Shown here: one piece after another, positions 1 to 8,242 of the stretch | How positions within the stretch are numbered: position 1 is the stretch's first letter | How the letters are laid out: every line of letters starts with the position of its first letter | From: Chryseobacterium sp. | GTDB lineage: Bacteria > Bacteroidota > Bacteroidia > Flavobacteriales > Weeksellaceae | NCBI GenBank assembly: GCA_031286615.1 | Contig: JAITUA010000003.1 | Coordinates: forward strand, 248,001-312,000 | Direction: 5' to 3' | Length of the DNA: 64,000 nt | Translations under genes and position numbers: made by a program | Notes under the pieces: generated by a model | Told to the model about the DNA's origin: nothing | Seen by the model: the letters and a program-made list of their open reading frames with translations, nothing else | Database searches by the model: none

Positions 1-495
1 CCTGAAATTATTCAGGCCATACGAACGAATATATATCCGCATCTGGCTCCTATTGCCAATTCATGGTTTAAAGCATTACATATTGATACTCAATTTCCCT
101 TAGATCATCAGGAATTTTTACAGCAATGTCATACCAATGGACAGCAGAAAGCTACTGTTTTAATTTTGAAATATAAAGAAGGTGGTTTTAATACTTTACA
201 TCAGGATTTATATGGGGATGTATACTTTCCTATTCAAATCGTTTTAATGCTCAGCGAACCTGACAAAGATTTTACAGGTGGAGAATTTGTGCTTACCCAA
301 CAGATCCCGAGAGCTCAGTCAAAAGCTATTGTTTTAAAACCTAAAAAAGGAGATGTACTCATTTTCACGACTCAAATTAAGCCCGAAAAAGGTACCAAAG
401 GTTATTACAGAGTCAATATGAAACATGGAATAAGTGAGGTTAAGGAAGGCAGCCGATATGCTTTGGGAATTATTTTCCATGACGCTGTAAGCTAA
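1..495 (+). CDS. 2OG-Fe(II) oxygenase, COG3826-like (5' end missing)
   Basis: The frame is open from base 1, so the gene begins outside the window; the methionine at 166 is internal. The visible 164 residues are the C-terminal catalytic part of an iron/2-oxoglutarate dioxygenase. The pair HQD (HxD metal ligands) is followed by YFPIQIVLML, then GGEFVL and a late KHG histidine, as expected for the double-stranded beta-helix. This resembles the family once annotated as catalysing oxidative demethylation of damaged DNA (COG3826/PF09859); that substrate is not proven for the family. The Ada-like gene 120 bp downstream on the same strand fits an alkylation-repair setting. Family call good, substrate uncertain. 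Confidence 0.75.
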   Translation, partial: PEIIQAIRTNIYPHLAPIANSWFKALHIDTQFPLDHQEFLQQCHTNGQQKATVLILKYKEGGFNTLHQDLYGDVYFPIQIVLMLSEPDKDFTGGEFVLTQQIPRAQSKAIVLKPKKGDVLIFTTQIKPEKGTKGYYRVNMKHGISEVKEGSRYALGIIFHDAVS

Positions 496-615
496 TACTG
501 AGAGTTAATAGTGATTGCTGAATTTATTACGAGCTAGGATCTTAAAAATAAAGTTGAATTTCTCCGACTGATTTCTTCTTACTCTTACCTATAAACCATA
601 AACTCTTAATTAAAA

Positions 616-882
616 ATGATACTACACTCTCAATTATCACCCAAAAATTTAAGAAGTAAAATCCATAGCCGGGATATTCGTTTCGGAGGAAATAAAAAAC
701 TGAAGATTTACGGATTGCTTGGTTGTGGATCAGGAAAAAGAATGAAAATGGAAAACAGAATCTTCTTTAAAGATGAAAAAGAGGCATTACAAAATAATTA
801 CCGTCCTTGCGGACATTGTATGAGAGAGGCATATAAGCAATGGAAACAGAAAATATCCAAGCAAAATCCTTCGCATTCTTGA
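616..882 (+). CDS. Ada-type metal-binding domain protein (small)
   Basis: An 88-residue protein made almost only of the zinc domain found at the N terminus of Ada. The order GGNKKLKIYG, GCGSGKR, ENRIFF and RPCGHC follows Ada, where four cysteines bind zinc and one accepts a methyl group from DNA phosphotriesters. Here the second cysteine of the first pair (C-x3-C in Ada) reads C-G-S-G-K, so a lysine stands in its place and three cysteines remain. The AraC-like and O6-alkylguanine transferase domains of full Ada are absent. It may be a stand-alone repair or metal-binding protein. It lies downstream of the oxygenase at 1-495. Start ATG at 616. Confidence 0.7.
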   Translation: MILHSQLSPKNLRSKIHSRDIRFGGNKKLKIYGLLGCGSGKRMKMENRIFFKDEKEALQNNYRPCGHCMREAYKQWKQKISKQNPSHS

Positions 883-916
883 AGATAGAACTTGCTATTT
901 TTGCCTTATTTCATCC

Positions 917-945
917 TGAGATTGCTTCACGTTGTTTGCAATGAC
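917..945. repeat. REP-like short dispersed repeat, copy 1
   Basis: The stretch GAGATTGCTTCACG..TTGCAATGAC is imperfectly self-complementary at its ends. Its reverse complement closely matches 18485-18510. The same kind of ATTGC/GCAAT element is a common intergenic repeat in bacterial genomes. The rest of 883-955 shows no gene. Confidence 0.45.
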
Positions 946-958
946 TTGATAACATAAA

Positions 959-990
959 AAAATCGGTATAACTGTCGTTATACCGATTTT
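959..990. terminator. Bidirectional hairpin terminator after the tRNA
   Basis: A 12-bp stem (AAAATCGGTATA / TATACCGATTTT) with an 8-nt loop has A and T runs on both sides. It lies just past the 3' end of the minus-strand tRNA and can stop transcription from either side. Confidence 0.8.
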
Positions 991-997
991 GGTTTAG

Positions 998-1070
<73 letters not shown>

Positions 1071-1159
1071 ATATTGGATTGCAAAGGTACGAATATTTTT
1101 TACAAATCCTAATTTTTCTTTTAAATAAAGGACTTTTATGAAAACTATTTTATTATTTG

Positions 1160-1167
1160 TATCTTTG
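1160..1167 (+). promoter_or_regulatory. -7 box TATCTTTG
   Basis: This matches the Bacteroidota -7 consensus TAnnTTTG. It ends only 4 nt before the ATG at 1172, so transcription would begin at or very near the start codon, giving a leaderless or nearly leaderless mRNA. Confidence 0.55.
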
Positions 1168-1171
1168 TTTT

Positions 1172-1783
1172 ATGGCAAAAATATTAAAAATTTACCCAGA
1201 CAACCCACAGGAAAATCTTGTGAATGAGGTTATTAAAACTTTAAATAATGGCGGACTAATTATCTATCCTTCTGATACGATATATGCTTTAGGCTGTAAT
1301 ATTTTTGATATAAAAGCCATGGAAAAACTGGCTCAGCTCAAAAAAATGAAGCTTGAGAAGTCGAAATTCTCTATTATCTGTAATGATCTCAGCCATCTTT
1401 CTGATTTTACAAGACCTATTGACACCTCCATTTTCAGATTTCTGAAAAGCCATCTTCCCGGACCGTTCACTTTTATCCTTGAAGCAAACAAAAGTTTACC
1501 GTTAGCATATAAAGGTCATAAAACAATTGGTATTCGTGTTCCCGATCATCCGATCCCTCAGCTGATCGTTGAAAAACTGGGGCATCCTATTGCTTCCACT
1601 TCCATTAAAGATGATGATGAAATCCTTGAATACTCTACCGATCCTGAACTGATTGCCGAGAAATATGACCATTTGGTAGATATCGTTATTGACTCAGGAT
1701 ATGGAGATAATGTGGCTTCCACTATTGTAGACCTTACTTCCGGAGAACCGGAGATTATCCGTCAGGGAAAAGGAATTATTTAA
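1172..1783 (+). CDS. L-threonylcarbamoyladenylate synthase (Sua5/YrdC/YciO family)
   Basis: This 203-residue protein has the YrdC fold. It should make threonylcarbamoyl-AMP from threonine, bicarbonate and ATP for the t6A37 modification of tRNAs that read ANN codons. Visible motifs are the N-terminal GGLIIYPSDTIYALGCN, the KxR-type loop SKFSIICNDLSH, the LPGPFTFIL segment, GIRVPDHPI, and the C-terminal ASTIVDLTSGEPEIIRQGKG. The length fits the short YrdC/YciO type without the Sua5 C-terminal domain. The ATG at 1172 is chosen because an upstream TTG (1157) lies inside the -7 box. Exact YrdC versus YciO assignment is open. Confidence 0.85.
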   Translation: MAKILKIYPDNPQENLVNEVIKTLNNGGLIIYPSDTIYALGCNIFDIKAMEKLAQLKKMKLEKSKFSIICNDLSHLSDFTRPIDTSIFRFLKSHLPGPFTFILEANKSLPLAYKGHKTIGIRVPDHPIPQLIVEKLGHPIASTSIKDDDEILEYSTDPELIAEKYDHLVDIVIDSGYGDNVASTIVDLTSGEPEIIRQGKGII

Positions 1784-1820
1784 TTCAAAATATAAATTCA
1801 AGGTTTAGGGTTATTGGATT

Positions 1821-2522
1821 ATGGGGTTTAATGGGAAATATTCTATAGGAATTTTACTCACTTTTGTGTTTTTGGCAGCAGCAATGCTTTATTCTTTCCC
1901 GGCTATCACTATGATTACAGGAATAAGAGGAATTACTGCAGACAGTTTTTTTCTCAGTAGAATTGTGATCTGGATTGTTTTGATCATCATATTTCTGTAC
2001 AATATAGTCATTGAAAAAGATTCATTTTTATTAAAAAAAGAAACTTCCTATTCTATACTGTTTTATATTAAAGCAATTCTGAGTCTGTACTTTATCTGCA
2101 TCATTGGCGGAGGAGCTCTGAATGCAATAATCCAGTTTTTTATTCCTGAAAAAATAAGTGATAAGCTTATTAACCTTGTCCCCATTTTTAAGAACAATTA
2201 TTTCTTAATCATTTTCATGTGCCTTACTGCTGCTATTGTAGAAGAATTCCTGATGCGGGGTTACATACAGCCCAGAATTGAAAAAATCTATAATAATCCC
2301 ACTGCCGGAGTGATTATTTCATCCATTTTATTTGGAATTCTGCACAGCACCTATGGCACATTAGGTCAGGTTCTCGGACCTTTCTTTATTGGAATTGTTT
2401 TTGCCCTGTTTTATAAGCGCTATTCAAATATTAAAATTCTGATCATCTGTCATTTTATGATTGACTTTATCTCTCTGATGGCCCTGAATTTTATTAATAT
2501 TAAACATTTATCTGTATTTTAA
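1821..2522 (+). CDS. CPBP family intramembrane glutamic protease
   Basis: This 233-residue hydrophobic protein has about seven membrane segments. The three signatures of the CPBP (CAAX-protease-like) family are visible: EEFLMRG (EExxxR) near residue 134, FGILH (FxxxH) near residue 172, and CHFMIDF (HxxxD) near residue 212. These residues form the glutamate/histidine active site in the membrane. In bacteria such proteins have been linked to processing or self-immunity to peptides, but no substrate can be named here. It is 4 bp upstream of yaaA and may be co-transcribed with it. Confidence 0.87.
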   Translation: MGFNGKYSIGILLTFVFLAAAMLYSFPAITMITGIRGITADSFFLSRIVIWIVLIIIFLYNIVIEKDSFLLKKETSYSILFYIKAILSLYFICIIGGGALNAIIQFFIPEKISDKLINLVPIFKNNYFLIIFMCLTAAIVEEFLMRGYIQPRIEKIYNNPTAGVIISSILFGILHSTYGTLGQVLGPFFIGIVFALFYKRYSNIKILIICHFMIDFISLMALNFINIKHLSVF

Positions 2523-2526
2523 CATT

Positions 2527-3285
2527 ATGAAAATTATAACATCTCCTGCAAAATTAATGAACGTAGAAAACTCAACAGATCTGTTGAAATCTTCTACTCC
2601 AAAATTTATTGAAGAAGCAGCATTTATACAGTCTTATTTAAAAGAAAAATCTCCAAAATATCTTTCCGAACTGATGGAAATATCACCTAAACTGGCTGAT
2701 GAAAACTGGGAAAGAAATCAGAAATGGAAATCCAAACCTACTGCAAAAGAATCTGCTCCGGCCATGTTTGCTTTTACCGGAGAAGTTTATAGAGGCTTGG
2801 ATGCCAAGACTTTGAATAAAAATGCAGTAGACTATCTGCAGAAAAATTACAGAATGCTTTCCGGGCTTTATGGCCTGCTGAAACCTTCTGATAAAGTAAT
2901 GCTCTACAGACTGGAAATGGGACGTCCTTTTGAGTTTGAACAATACAAAAATCTATATGGGTTCTGGAGAGAAAAGATTACAGAACAATTGAATTCTGAA
3001 ATGAAAAAAGGAGAAATACTTCTTCACCTTGCCAGCAATGAATATGGAAAAGTAATTGACAGAAAAAAGCTGAACCACAAAGTAATCGATTTTGATTTTT
3101 ATGAATTAAAAGATGGAAAACTGAAAACCATCGTTGTATACACCAAGCACGCAAGAGGTCTTGTCGTAAGATTTTGTGCTGAAACGAATGCCAAAACACT
3201 GGAAGACGTAAAAGCATTCAACTATGAGGGTTACAGAATTGATGAAGGGAAATCTACGGATACTAAACTGGTTTTTACAAGATAA
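2527..3285 (+). CDS. yaaA: Peroxide stress protein YaaA
   Basis: The start MKIITSPAKLMNVE and the later blocks AMFAFTGEVYRGLDA, YRMLSGLYGLLKPSD, LYGFWREKIT, LASNEYGKVID and VYTKHARGLVVRF are characteristic of YaaA (DUF328/UPF0246). The length of 252 residues is normal. In E. coli YaaA lowers free intracellular iron during peroxide stress. The stop TAA is followed directly by the ATG of prmC with no gap, suggesting one transcript. Confidence 0.92.
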   Translation: MKIITSPAKLMNVENSTDLLKSSTPKFIEEAAFIQSYLKEKSPKYLSELMEISPKLADENWERNQKWKSKPTAKESAPAMFAFTGEVYRGLDAKTLNKNAVDYLQKNYRMLSGLYGLLKPSDKVMLYRLEMGRPFEFEQYKNLYGFWREKITEQLNSEMKKGEILLHLASNEYGKVIDRKKLNHKVIDFDFYELKDGKLKTIVVYTKHARGLVVRFCAETNAKTLEDVKAFNYEGYRIDEGKSTDTKLVFTR

Positions 3286-4134
3286 ATGACAATTTCAGCA
3301 TTCAAAAAATATTTCAAAACAGAACTTTCCGGTCTTTATACTGAATCGGAAAGTGTTTTTTTATCTTCCCTGTTCATTCATCAGATCGTAGGTTTTGATC
3401 ATTTTCAGCAAAGAAGATTTTCTGAGCAGGAACTTTTGACAGATGATCAAGAAAAGCTATCTCATTTAGTTTCAGAACTTAAAACAGGAAGACCTTATCA
3501 GCAGATTCTGGGGGAAACTGAGTTTTATGGAATGAAGTTCTTTGTGGATGAAAATGTGCTGATTCCCCGCCCTGAAACAGAAGAGCTGCTGGAGATTGCT
3601 ATCAGAGAGATTCAGCGTTTGAAGTTTAACGTTCAAGGGTTAAAAATTTTGGACATAGGAACCGGAAGTGGAGTGATTCCTTTGGTTTTAAAGAAACATT
3701 TTCCTGAAGCGGTAGTTTCATCAATAGATTTTTCTGAAAAAGCATTGCAGACTGCTAAAAAAAATGCAGATTATCATCAACTGGAAATACAATTTATCCA
3801 CGCTGATTATCTGAATTTTGAACTGGTTGAAAAATTTGATATCATTATTTCCAATCCTCCGTATATAGGTATTGAGGAAGAGATTGAAATTGCAGATTCT
3901 GTGAAGGAATTTGAGCCTAAAATGGCTCTTTTCTCCCCTACTTCTGATGCTTTGATTTTCTATAAAAAGATAGCGGAAGATGCTAAAAAGTACCTGAATG
4001 AGGACGGACTTTTATTCCTGGAAATCAATCAGAAATTAGGTCCCGAAACCCTGGAACTGTATCAATATTTTTCTAACGCTCAATTATTGAAGGATTTATC
4101 TGAAAATGACAGGTTTATTTATGGAAGGAAATAA
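3286..4134 (+). CDS. prmC: Peptide chain release factor N5-glutamine methyltransferase
   Basis: This SAM-dependent methyltransferase acts on the glutamine of the GGQ motif in release factors RF1 and RF2. An N-terminal helical domain (about 1-95) precedes the Rossmann domain. Motifs seen are IPRPETEELLE, the SAM-binding LDIGTGSGVIPL near residue 123, and the substrate-binding NPPYIG near residue 190. The 282-residue length fits PrmC. It starts on the base after the yaaA stop, so translation is probably coupled. Confidence 0.93.
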   Translation: MTISAFKKYFKTELSGLYTESESVFLSSLFIHQIVGFDHFQQRRFSEQELLTDDQEKLSHLVSELKTGRPYQQILGETEFYGMKFFVDENVLIPRPETEELLEIAIREIQRLKFNVQGLKILDIGTGSGVIPLVLKKHFPEAVVSSIDFSEKALQTAKKNADYHQLEIQFIHADYLNFELVEKFDIIISNPPYIGIEEEIEIADSVKEFEPKMALFSPTSDALIFYKKIAEDAKKYLNEDGLLFLEINQKLGPETLELYQYFSNAQLLKDLSENDRFIYGRK

Positions 4135-4161
4135 GTAATTTTGCTTCCAGACGCCTAACCT

Positions 4162-5181
4162 ATGAAAACTTTACTATGGAATACCTTCATTGGTGTTTTT
4201 CTGATTCTGCAACTCACCTCCTGCAAACAGCATCCTCAGGATGTTGTGAATGAGTATTATAAGAAAGGAGAATTCAACGGATCTGTTCTGATCGTGAGAA
4301 ACGGCCGAGTTGTATGTGACACTGCTCTGGGTTTTCGTAATATTGAAAAAGTGCTTCGATCAGATAAAAACACCTCTTTTTATATTGCCTCACTCAGCAA
4401 ACCTTTTACTGCTGCAGCGATTATGATTTTACAGCAAAAAGGGTTATTGAAGCTGGATGACAAGGCTTCTCAGTTCATTGAACTTCCTGAATATGCAAAA
4501 AACATCAGTATCAGGCAGCTTTTGCACCATACATCCGGGATCAGTGACTATGAGAGCTTGTTTTCGAAAAAAGGATTGACTAATCAGGAAGTGATTGACT
4601 GGCTATTTAGCCTTAAAAACCTCGATTTCATTCCTGACAGCAAGTTTAAATACAGCAACAGCGGATATATTATTCTTTCTCAGATTATCGAAAAGGTTTC
4701 CGGAAAGTCTTATCGTAAAATGATTCATGAGCAGATTATCGCGCCTTTGGAGATGAACAATACGTATGTGTATGAACCTTCTACGGTTATTCAAAATAAA
4801 GCATTGGGATATAATCAACAGAAGAAACCTGATGATTATTCCATCTTAACAACCGGTGACGGCGGAATTTATTCTACTCCTGAAGATCTGTATAAATTTG
4901 ATCATGCCTTGCGGAATTATGCTTTGATCACTAAAGAAAATACAGCGCTTATGTATACTCCTGCAAAACTTTCCGGCGGCCAGATTTCAACCTACGGGTT
5001 TGCCTGGTTTATAGAAGAAAAGGATGGAAAAACTGCAATGCATACGGGCGGTTTGAGTGGTTTCAAAGCCTTATTCTGGAGAGACCTGAAGCATAACAGC
5101 TGTATTATAGCACTTACCAATCAGGGAGATGCATTTCCTTTGGGTAACTTTTTAATTGATATCAAAAAAACAATTCAGTAA
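4162..5181 (+). CDS. Serine hydrolase lipoprotein, class C beta-lactamase-like
   Basis: The N terminus is a lipoprotein signal with lipobox LTSC (Cys 21). The rest is a beta-lactamase/penicillin-binding-like domain (PF00144): SLSK (SxxK nucleophile, about residue 77), YSNSGY (YxN, about 168), and HTGG (about 294). Such enzymes include peptidases and esterases as well as beta-lactamases; nothing shows resistance activity here. It should be anchored in the periplasm. It is 27 bp after prmC and 5 bp before the next gene, so it probably shares their transcript. Confidence 0.85.
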   Translation: MKTLLWNTFIGVFLILQLTSCKQHPQDVVNEYYKKGEFNGSVLIVRNGRVVCDTALGFRNIEKVLRSDKNTSFYIASLSKPFTAAAIMILQQKGLLKLDDKASQFIELPEYAKNISIRQLLHHTSGISDYESLFSKKGLTNQEVIDWLFSLKNLDFIPDSKFKYSNSGYIILSQIIEKVSGKSYRKMIHEQIIAPLEMNNTYVYEPSTVIQNKALGYNQQKKPDDYSILTTGDGGIYSTPEDLYKFDHALRNYALITKENTALMYTPAKLSGGQISTYGFAWFIEEKDGKTAMHTGGLSGFKALFWRDLKHNSCIIALTNQGDAFPLGNFLIDIKKTIQ

Positions 5182-5186
5182 AGAAA

Positions 5187-5546
5187 ATGATTATTCAATC
5201 TCACGAAATTAATACGATAAAAATTGCGGAAGTTATTTCTGATAACATAATTATCCAATCTGCGCAGGATGGATTGGATCTCATGGGAAATATCTATTAT
5301 CAGGGGTTTGACAAAGTCATTCTTTATGAAAAAAACATCACTCCTGAATTCTTCGATTTAAAAACAAAAATTGCAGGTGAAATTCTTCAAAAATTCTCAA
5401 ACTATCGTATAGGACTTGCTATTGTAGGTAATTTTGACCAATATGAGAGTAAGAGCCTGAAAGACTTTATTTTTGAAAGCAACAAAACAAAACACGTGAA
5501 TTTTCTTGGATCACTTGAAGATGCGTTGAATAATTTATCAAAATAA
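5187..5546 (+). CDS. DUF4180 domain-containing protein
   Basis: This 119-residue soluble protein covers the whole DUF4180 domain: the start with IAEVISDNIIIQSAQDGLDL, the ITPEFFDLKTKIAGEILQKF block, and RIGLAIVGNF toward the end. The function of the family is unknown; members are often near stress or hydrolase genes. It follows the serine hydrolase by 5 bp and is the last gene of the run starting at 1821. Confidence 0.8.
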   Translation: MIIQSHEINTIKIAEVISDNIIIQSAQDGLDLMGNIYYQGFDKVILYEKNITPEFFDLKTKIAGEILQKFSNYRIGLAIVGNFDQYESKSLKDFIFESNKTKHVNFLGSLEDALNNLSK

Positions 5547-6086
5547 TTTTTCCAGACAATTCGCTCAAAACATACAACTTATCACATTTTTAAGTACCGG
5601 AATTTTTCATAAAAATGCGTATTTCAAAAAAATACAATGATTTGAATATTAAAAATAATCTACTCATTTTGCTATATTAGTAAAAATTTAAACCAAAAAT
5701 CAATAATTTAACTAACAAATAAAGTTAAATTAAATTTAATCATCTGAAAAACAAATATTAAGTAGTTTATTCGTATATTTGCAAAAACACAAGGATTATG
5801 AATTTTACTATTCTAAAGGCTTATATTGTATAATAGGGCTACTTAAACTCAATTCTCTTTTTTGACTCTTACAGATAGACATAGATGATTCTATGACCCA
5901 TTCTTGTTGTATCTGTTATTTTGGAACTTAAGGTCTCCTCATACCATTGTATTGGTATAATTCATTGGTTGAATGAATTGAAGGCGATTGATTTCCAATA
6001 TAAATTAAGCTGAAAGGAAAGTATTTTTCATAAAAAACACAACACAAAAACATATAATACACAGATAAAAAATTATTAAAGACATC
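5547..6086 (+). promoter_or_regulatory. Long AT-rich region with promoter and structured leader
   Basis: A TATATTTG box at 5774-5781 could drive the downstream surface-protein genes with a leader of about 300 nt. The leader holds a possible 11-codon ORF at 5798-5833 (AAGGA just before its ATG). It also holds two back-to-back hairpins: ATACCA/TGGTAT at 5941-5958 and AATTCATT/AATGAATT at 5959-5979. No T-run follows them, so they are not simple terminators. No longer gene is visible. A regulatory role is inferred, not shown. Confidence 0.45.
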
Positions 6087-6659
6087 ATGATTAAAAAATT
6101 ATTTCTACCAATCGTTTTAGTAAGTTCTTTTTATTATGCCCAAATAGGGATTAACACACCCGCGCCTGATGAAAGTGCAATTCTGGATGTATACAGCCAA
6201 AATAAAGGGATGCTTATTCCAAGACTTACTACTGCGAAAAGAGATGCCATTTCTAATCCGGCCAACTCACTTCTTATTTATGACACGGATAAAAAATGTT
6301 TAAGCCAGAATATCGGAACACCTACCAAACCAGATTGGTTATGTATCAGTAATAATGCTGTAAAGATGTTTTACATGCCTAGTGTTTCTTTTGATACTTC
6401 CACCAACGCAACTGGCAGAACTAAAGATTTATATACTTTGTATAAAACGCAGTTCGGGTCTCCAAAGGCGAAAAGCAGCAGCGCACCTGCATCTATTCCT
6501 TTTTTTCCGTCAAGCAAAGACCTTTATTATTATGTAACAGATGCTGATCCTAATGTATTCAGTAATATTTCTATTTCTGATGACGGGGTAATGACCTATG
6601 ACGTAAAAGCAGCTGCAACAGACTGTTCTTTTATTAATATTGTTTTTGTTGTTAAATAA
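6087..6659 (+). CDS. Exported hypothetical protein with flavobacterial surface-protein N terminus
   Basis: The first 18 or so residues are a signal peptide (MIKKLFLPIVLVSSFYYAQ). The following block GINTPAPDESAILDVYSQNK and KGMLIPRLTTAKRDAI is a recurring N-terminal module of secreted Bacteroidota proteins, usually G-T-P-S-A-LD then GLL-PR. The remaining 130 residues match nothing I recognise and have no obvious type IX sorting domain. Only 6 bp separate it from the lectin-like gene, so the two are likely one operon and may act together at the cell surface. Confidence 0.7.
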   Translation: MIKKLFLPIVLVSSFYYAQIGINTPAPDESAILDVYSQNKGMLIPRLTTAKRDAISNPANSLLIYDTDKKCLSQNIGTPTKPDWLCISNNAVKMFYMPSVSFDTSTNATGRTKDLYTLYKTQFGSPKAKSSSAPASIPFFPSSKDLYYYVTDADPNVFSNISISDDGVMTYDVKAAATDCSFINIVFVVK

Positions 6660-6665
6660 TGAGTT

Positions 6666-8198
6666 ATGATAAAAAATACTCGAATTAGCAGAAACAAAAG
6701 TCTTTTGTTTATTTTCTCATCGTTTATTTTCTCCCAAGGTATTCATGCACAGAATCAGCAGGGAACCGGATATCCGTATTTTGTTAACTTTACACAGGGG
6801 TTACAGCCTCAGGAAGCCTATAAAGTAGCAACCAGCGGAGTCCAGAATGATGCCACCTTTACCACAGAAGGATTGCGTCTTACCCGAAGTGTGAACAACA
6901 TTTCCGGAGGGATTATACTCGCTGATAAAATATTCAATAGTGACCAGGGAATTAAGTTTGAATTTGAATTTGCCATTTATGGAGGAAATACTAACGGAGG
7001 AGACGGAATTTCCATATTCTTAGTCGATGGATCTATTCCTAAAAATCAACTTAATCTTGGATATTTTGGTGGAGGATTAGGTTATAGTTTTGTACGTGGA
7101 GGCGAGTCCACGGAAGGACTGAGAGGTGCCTATCTTGGAATAGGATTAGATGAATTTGGAAATTTTAAAACAAGCTTTAATCAGGGTGAAAGAGTCAGAA
7201 ACGGAATCTTTGGCGTGACCTTAGCTGATGGACGAAGCAATGTTTCTTTAAGAGGTAAACGTGGAAATCAATATCTGTCATCATCTGAACCTGCGGGATA
7301 TAATGGCTACCCATTACTTTACAGTACAGCAACCAATGCATCCCCTTCCAGCAGCAACCGATCTGCTTATCTGGACACCCAGACAGGAAAGTTTATTGGC
7401 ATAAAAAATACGAATCTTCAACAGTTTAGTATCGAAAGCGGTGGAACTACTATTCCTCAGAATGAAAATGACATCAGATTCCGTAAAGCCTATGTTACAT
7501 TGATTCCCAATCCTTCCGGAGGGTACAATATAACACTGGAAATACAGCACGGGAATGTGAAAGAGACAGTGATTGATAATTATTATTATCCAACATCCCT
7601 GAAATATACAGAAACTACAATATCCAACAGTACGGTAAGAAATCTGGATACTTCACCTCCTGCTACTTTCAGAATTGGTTTTGCGGCTTCTACCGGAGCT
7701 GCTAGAAATATACATTTATTGAAAAATTTAGGAGTAACCAGACCTTATGCTGCGGAGGTAACGGATGATCTGTTTGCAGGATGTCCAGGCATAAAATCAA
7801 CATATTCTCCTTTGCTTAATGATGCGGCTTATAGCGGTCTGAATCCGCGAACGCTTTCTTATAATAATCTGGATTTTAATTCATTTCGTTTTTTAGACAT
7901 CAATGGTAGTGTAATCCCGAATATTGTAAATGGCACTTATACAAGCAATGAAGGTACATGGATATATTCTTCTTCTACAGGAAGACTTTCTTTCAAGCCT
8001 GCAGCCGGATTTACCGGAACTGCGCAAATAAAATATGATATCAAAGGTGGAGGAAGAAATGGTACTGAAGCCCCTTACAATCTTGAAGAATACAGATCAA
8101 TGCCGGCGTTGATCCAAGTGAATGTTTCAAGTTCAAATAACTGCAGCAAAGCCTGTGTGATTTCTAATAAAAATGTCACTCAGAAAATAACAAGATAA
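6666..8198 (+). CDS. Exported L-type lectin-like protein
   Basis: After a signal peptide ending near GIHAQ, residues about 35-330 look like an L-type (legume-type) lectin beta-sandwich. Motifs are FEFEFAIYGG, the metal/sugar loop GGDGISIFLVDG, GGGLGYSF, and a strand ending TFRIGFAASTGAARNIHLL. The last 150 residues look like a cadherin-like repeat (GRLSFKPAAGFTGTAQIKYDI). No C-terminal sorting domain is recognisable; the protein ends in a short basic tail containing NCSKACV. A role in glycan binding or adhesion is inferred from the fold. Same transcript as the gene at 6087. Confidence 0.72.
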   Translation: MIKNTRISRNKSLLFIFSSFIFSQGIHAQNQQGTGYPYFVNFTQGLQPQEAYKVATSGVQNDATFTTEGLRLTRSVNNISGGIILADKIFNSDQGIKFEFEFAIYGGNTNGGDGISIFLVDGSIPKNQLNLGYFGGGLGYSFVRGGESTEGLRGAYLGIGLDEFGNFKTSFNQGERVRNGIFGVTLADGRSNVSLRGKRGNQYLSSSEPAGYNGYPLLYSTATNASPSSSNRSAYLDTQTGKFIGIKNTNLQQFSIESGGTTIPQNENDIRFRKAYVTLIPNPSGGYNITLEIQHGNVKETVIDNYYYPTSLKYTETTISNSTVRNLDTSPPATFRIGFAASTGAARNIHLLKNLGVTRPYAAEVTDDLFAGCPGIKSTYSPLLNDAAYSGLNPRTLSYNNLDFNSFRFLDINGSVIPNIVNGTYTSNEGTWIYSSSTGRLSFKPAAGFTGTAQIKYDIKGGGRNGTEAPYNLEEYRSMPALIQVNVSSSNNCSKACVISNKNVTQKITR

Positions 8199-8202
8199 TT
8201 TG

Positions 8203-8230
8203 AAAAACCAGCTTTTAAGAGCTGGTTTTT
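8203..8230. terminator. Bidirectional hairpin terminator
   Basis: An 11-bp perfect stem AAAAACCAGCT/AGCTGGTTTTT with loop TTTAAG lies between convergent genes. It has A and T runs on both strands, so it can end both the lectin operon and the epimerase operon. Confidence 0.88.
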
Positions 8231-8242
8231 TATTTACTGAAA

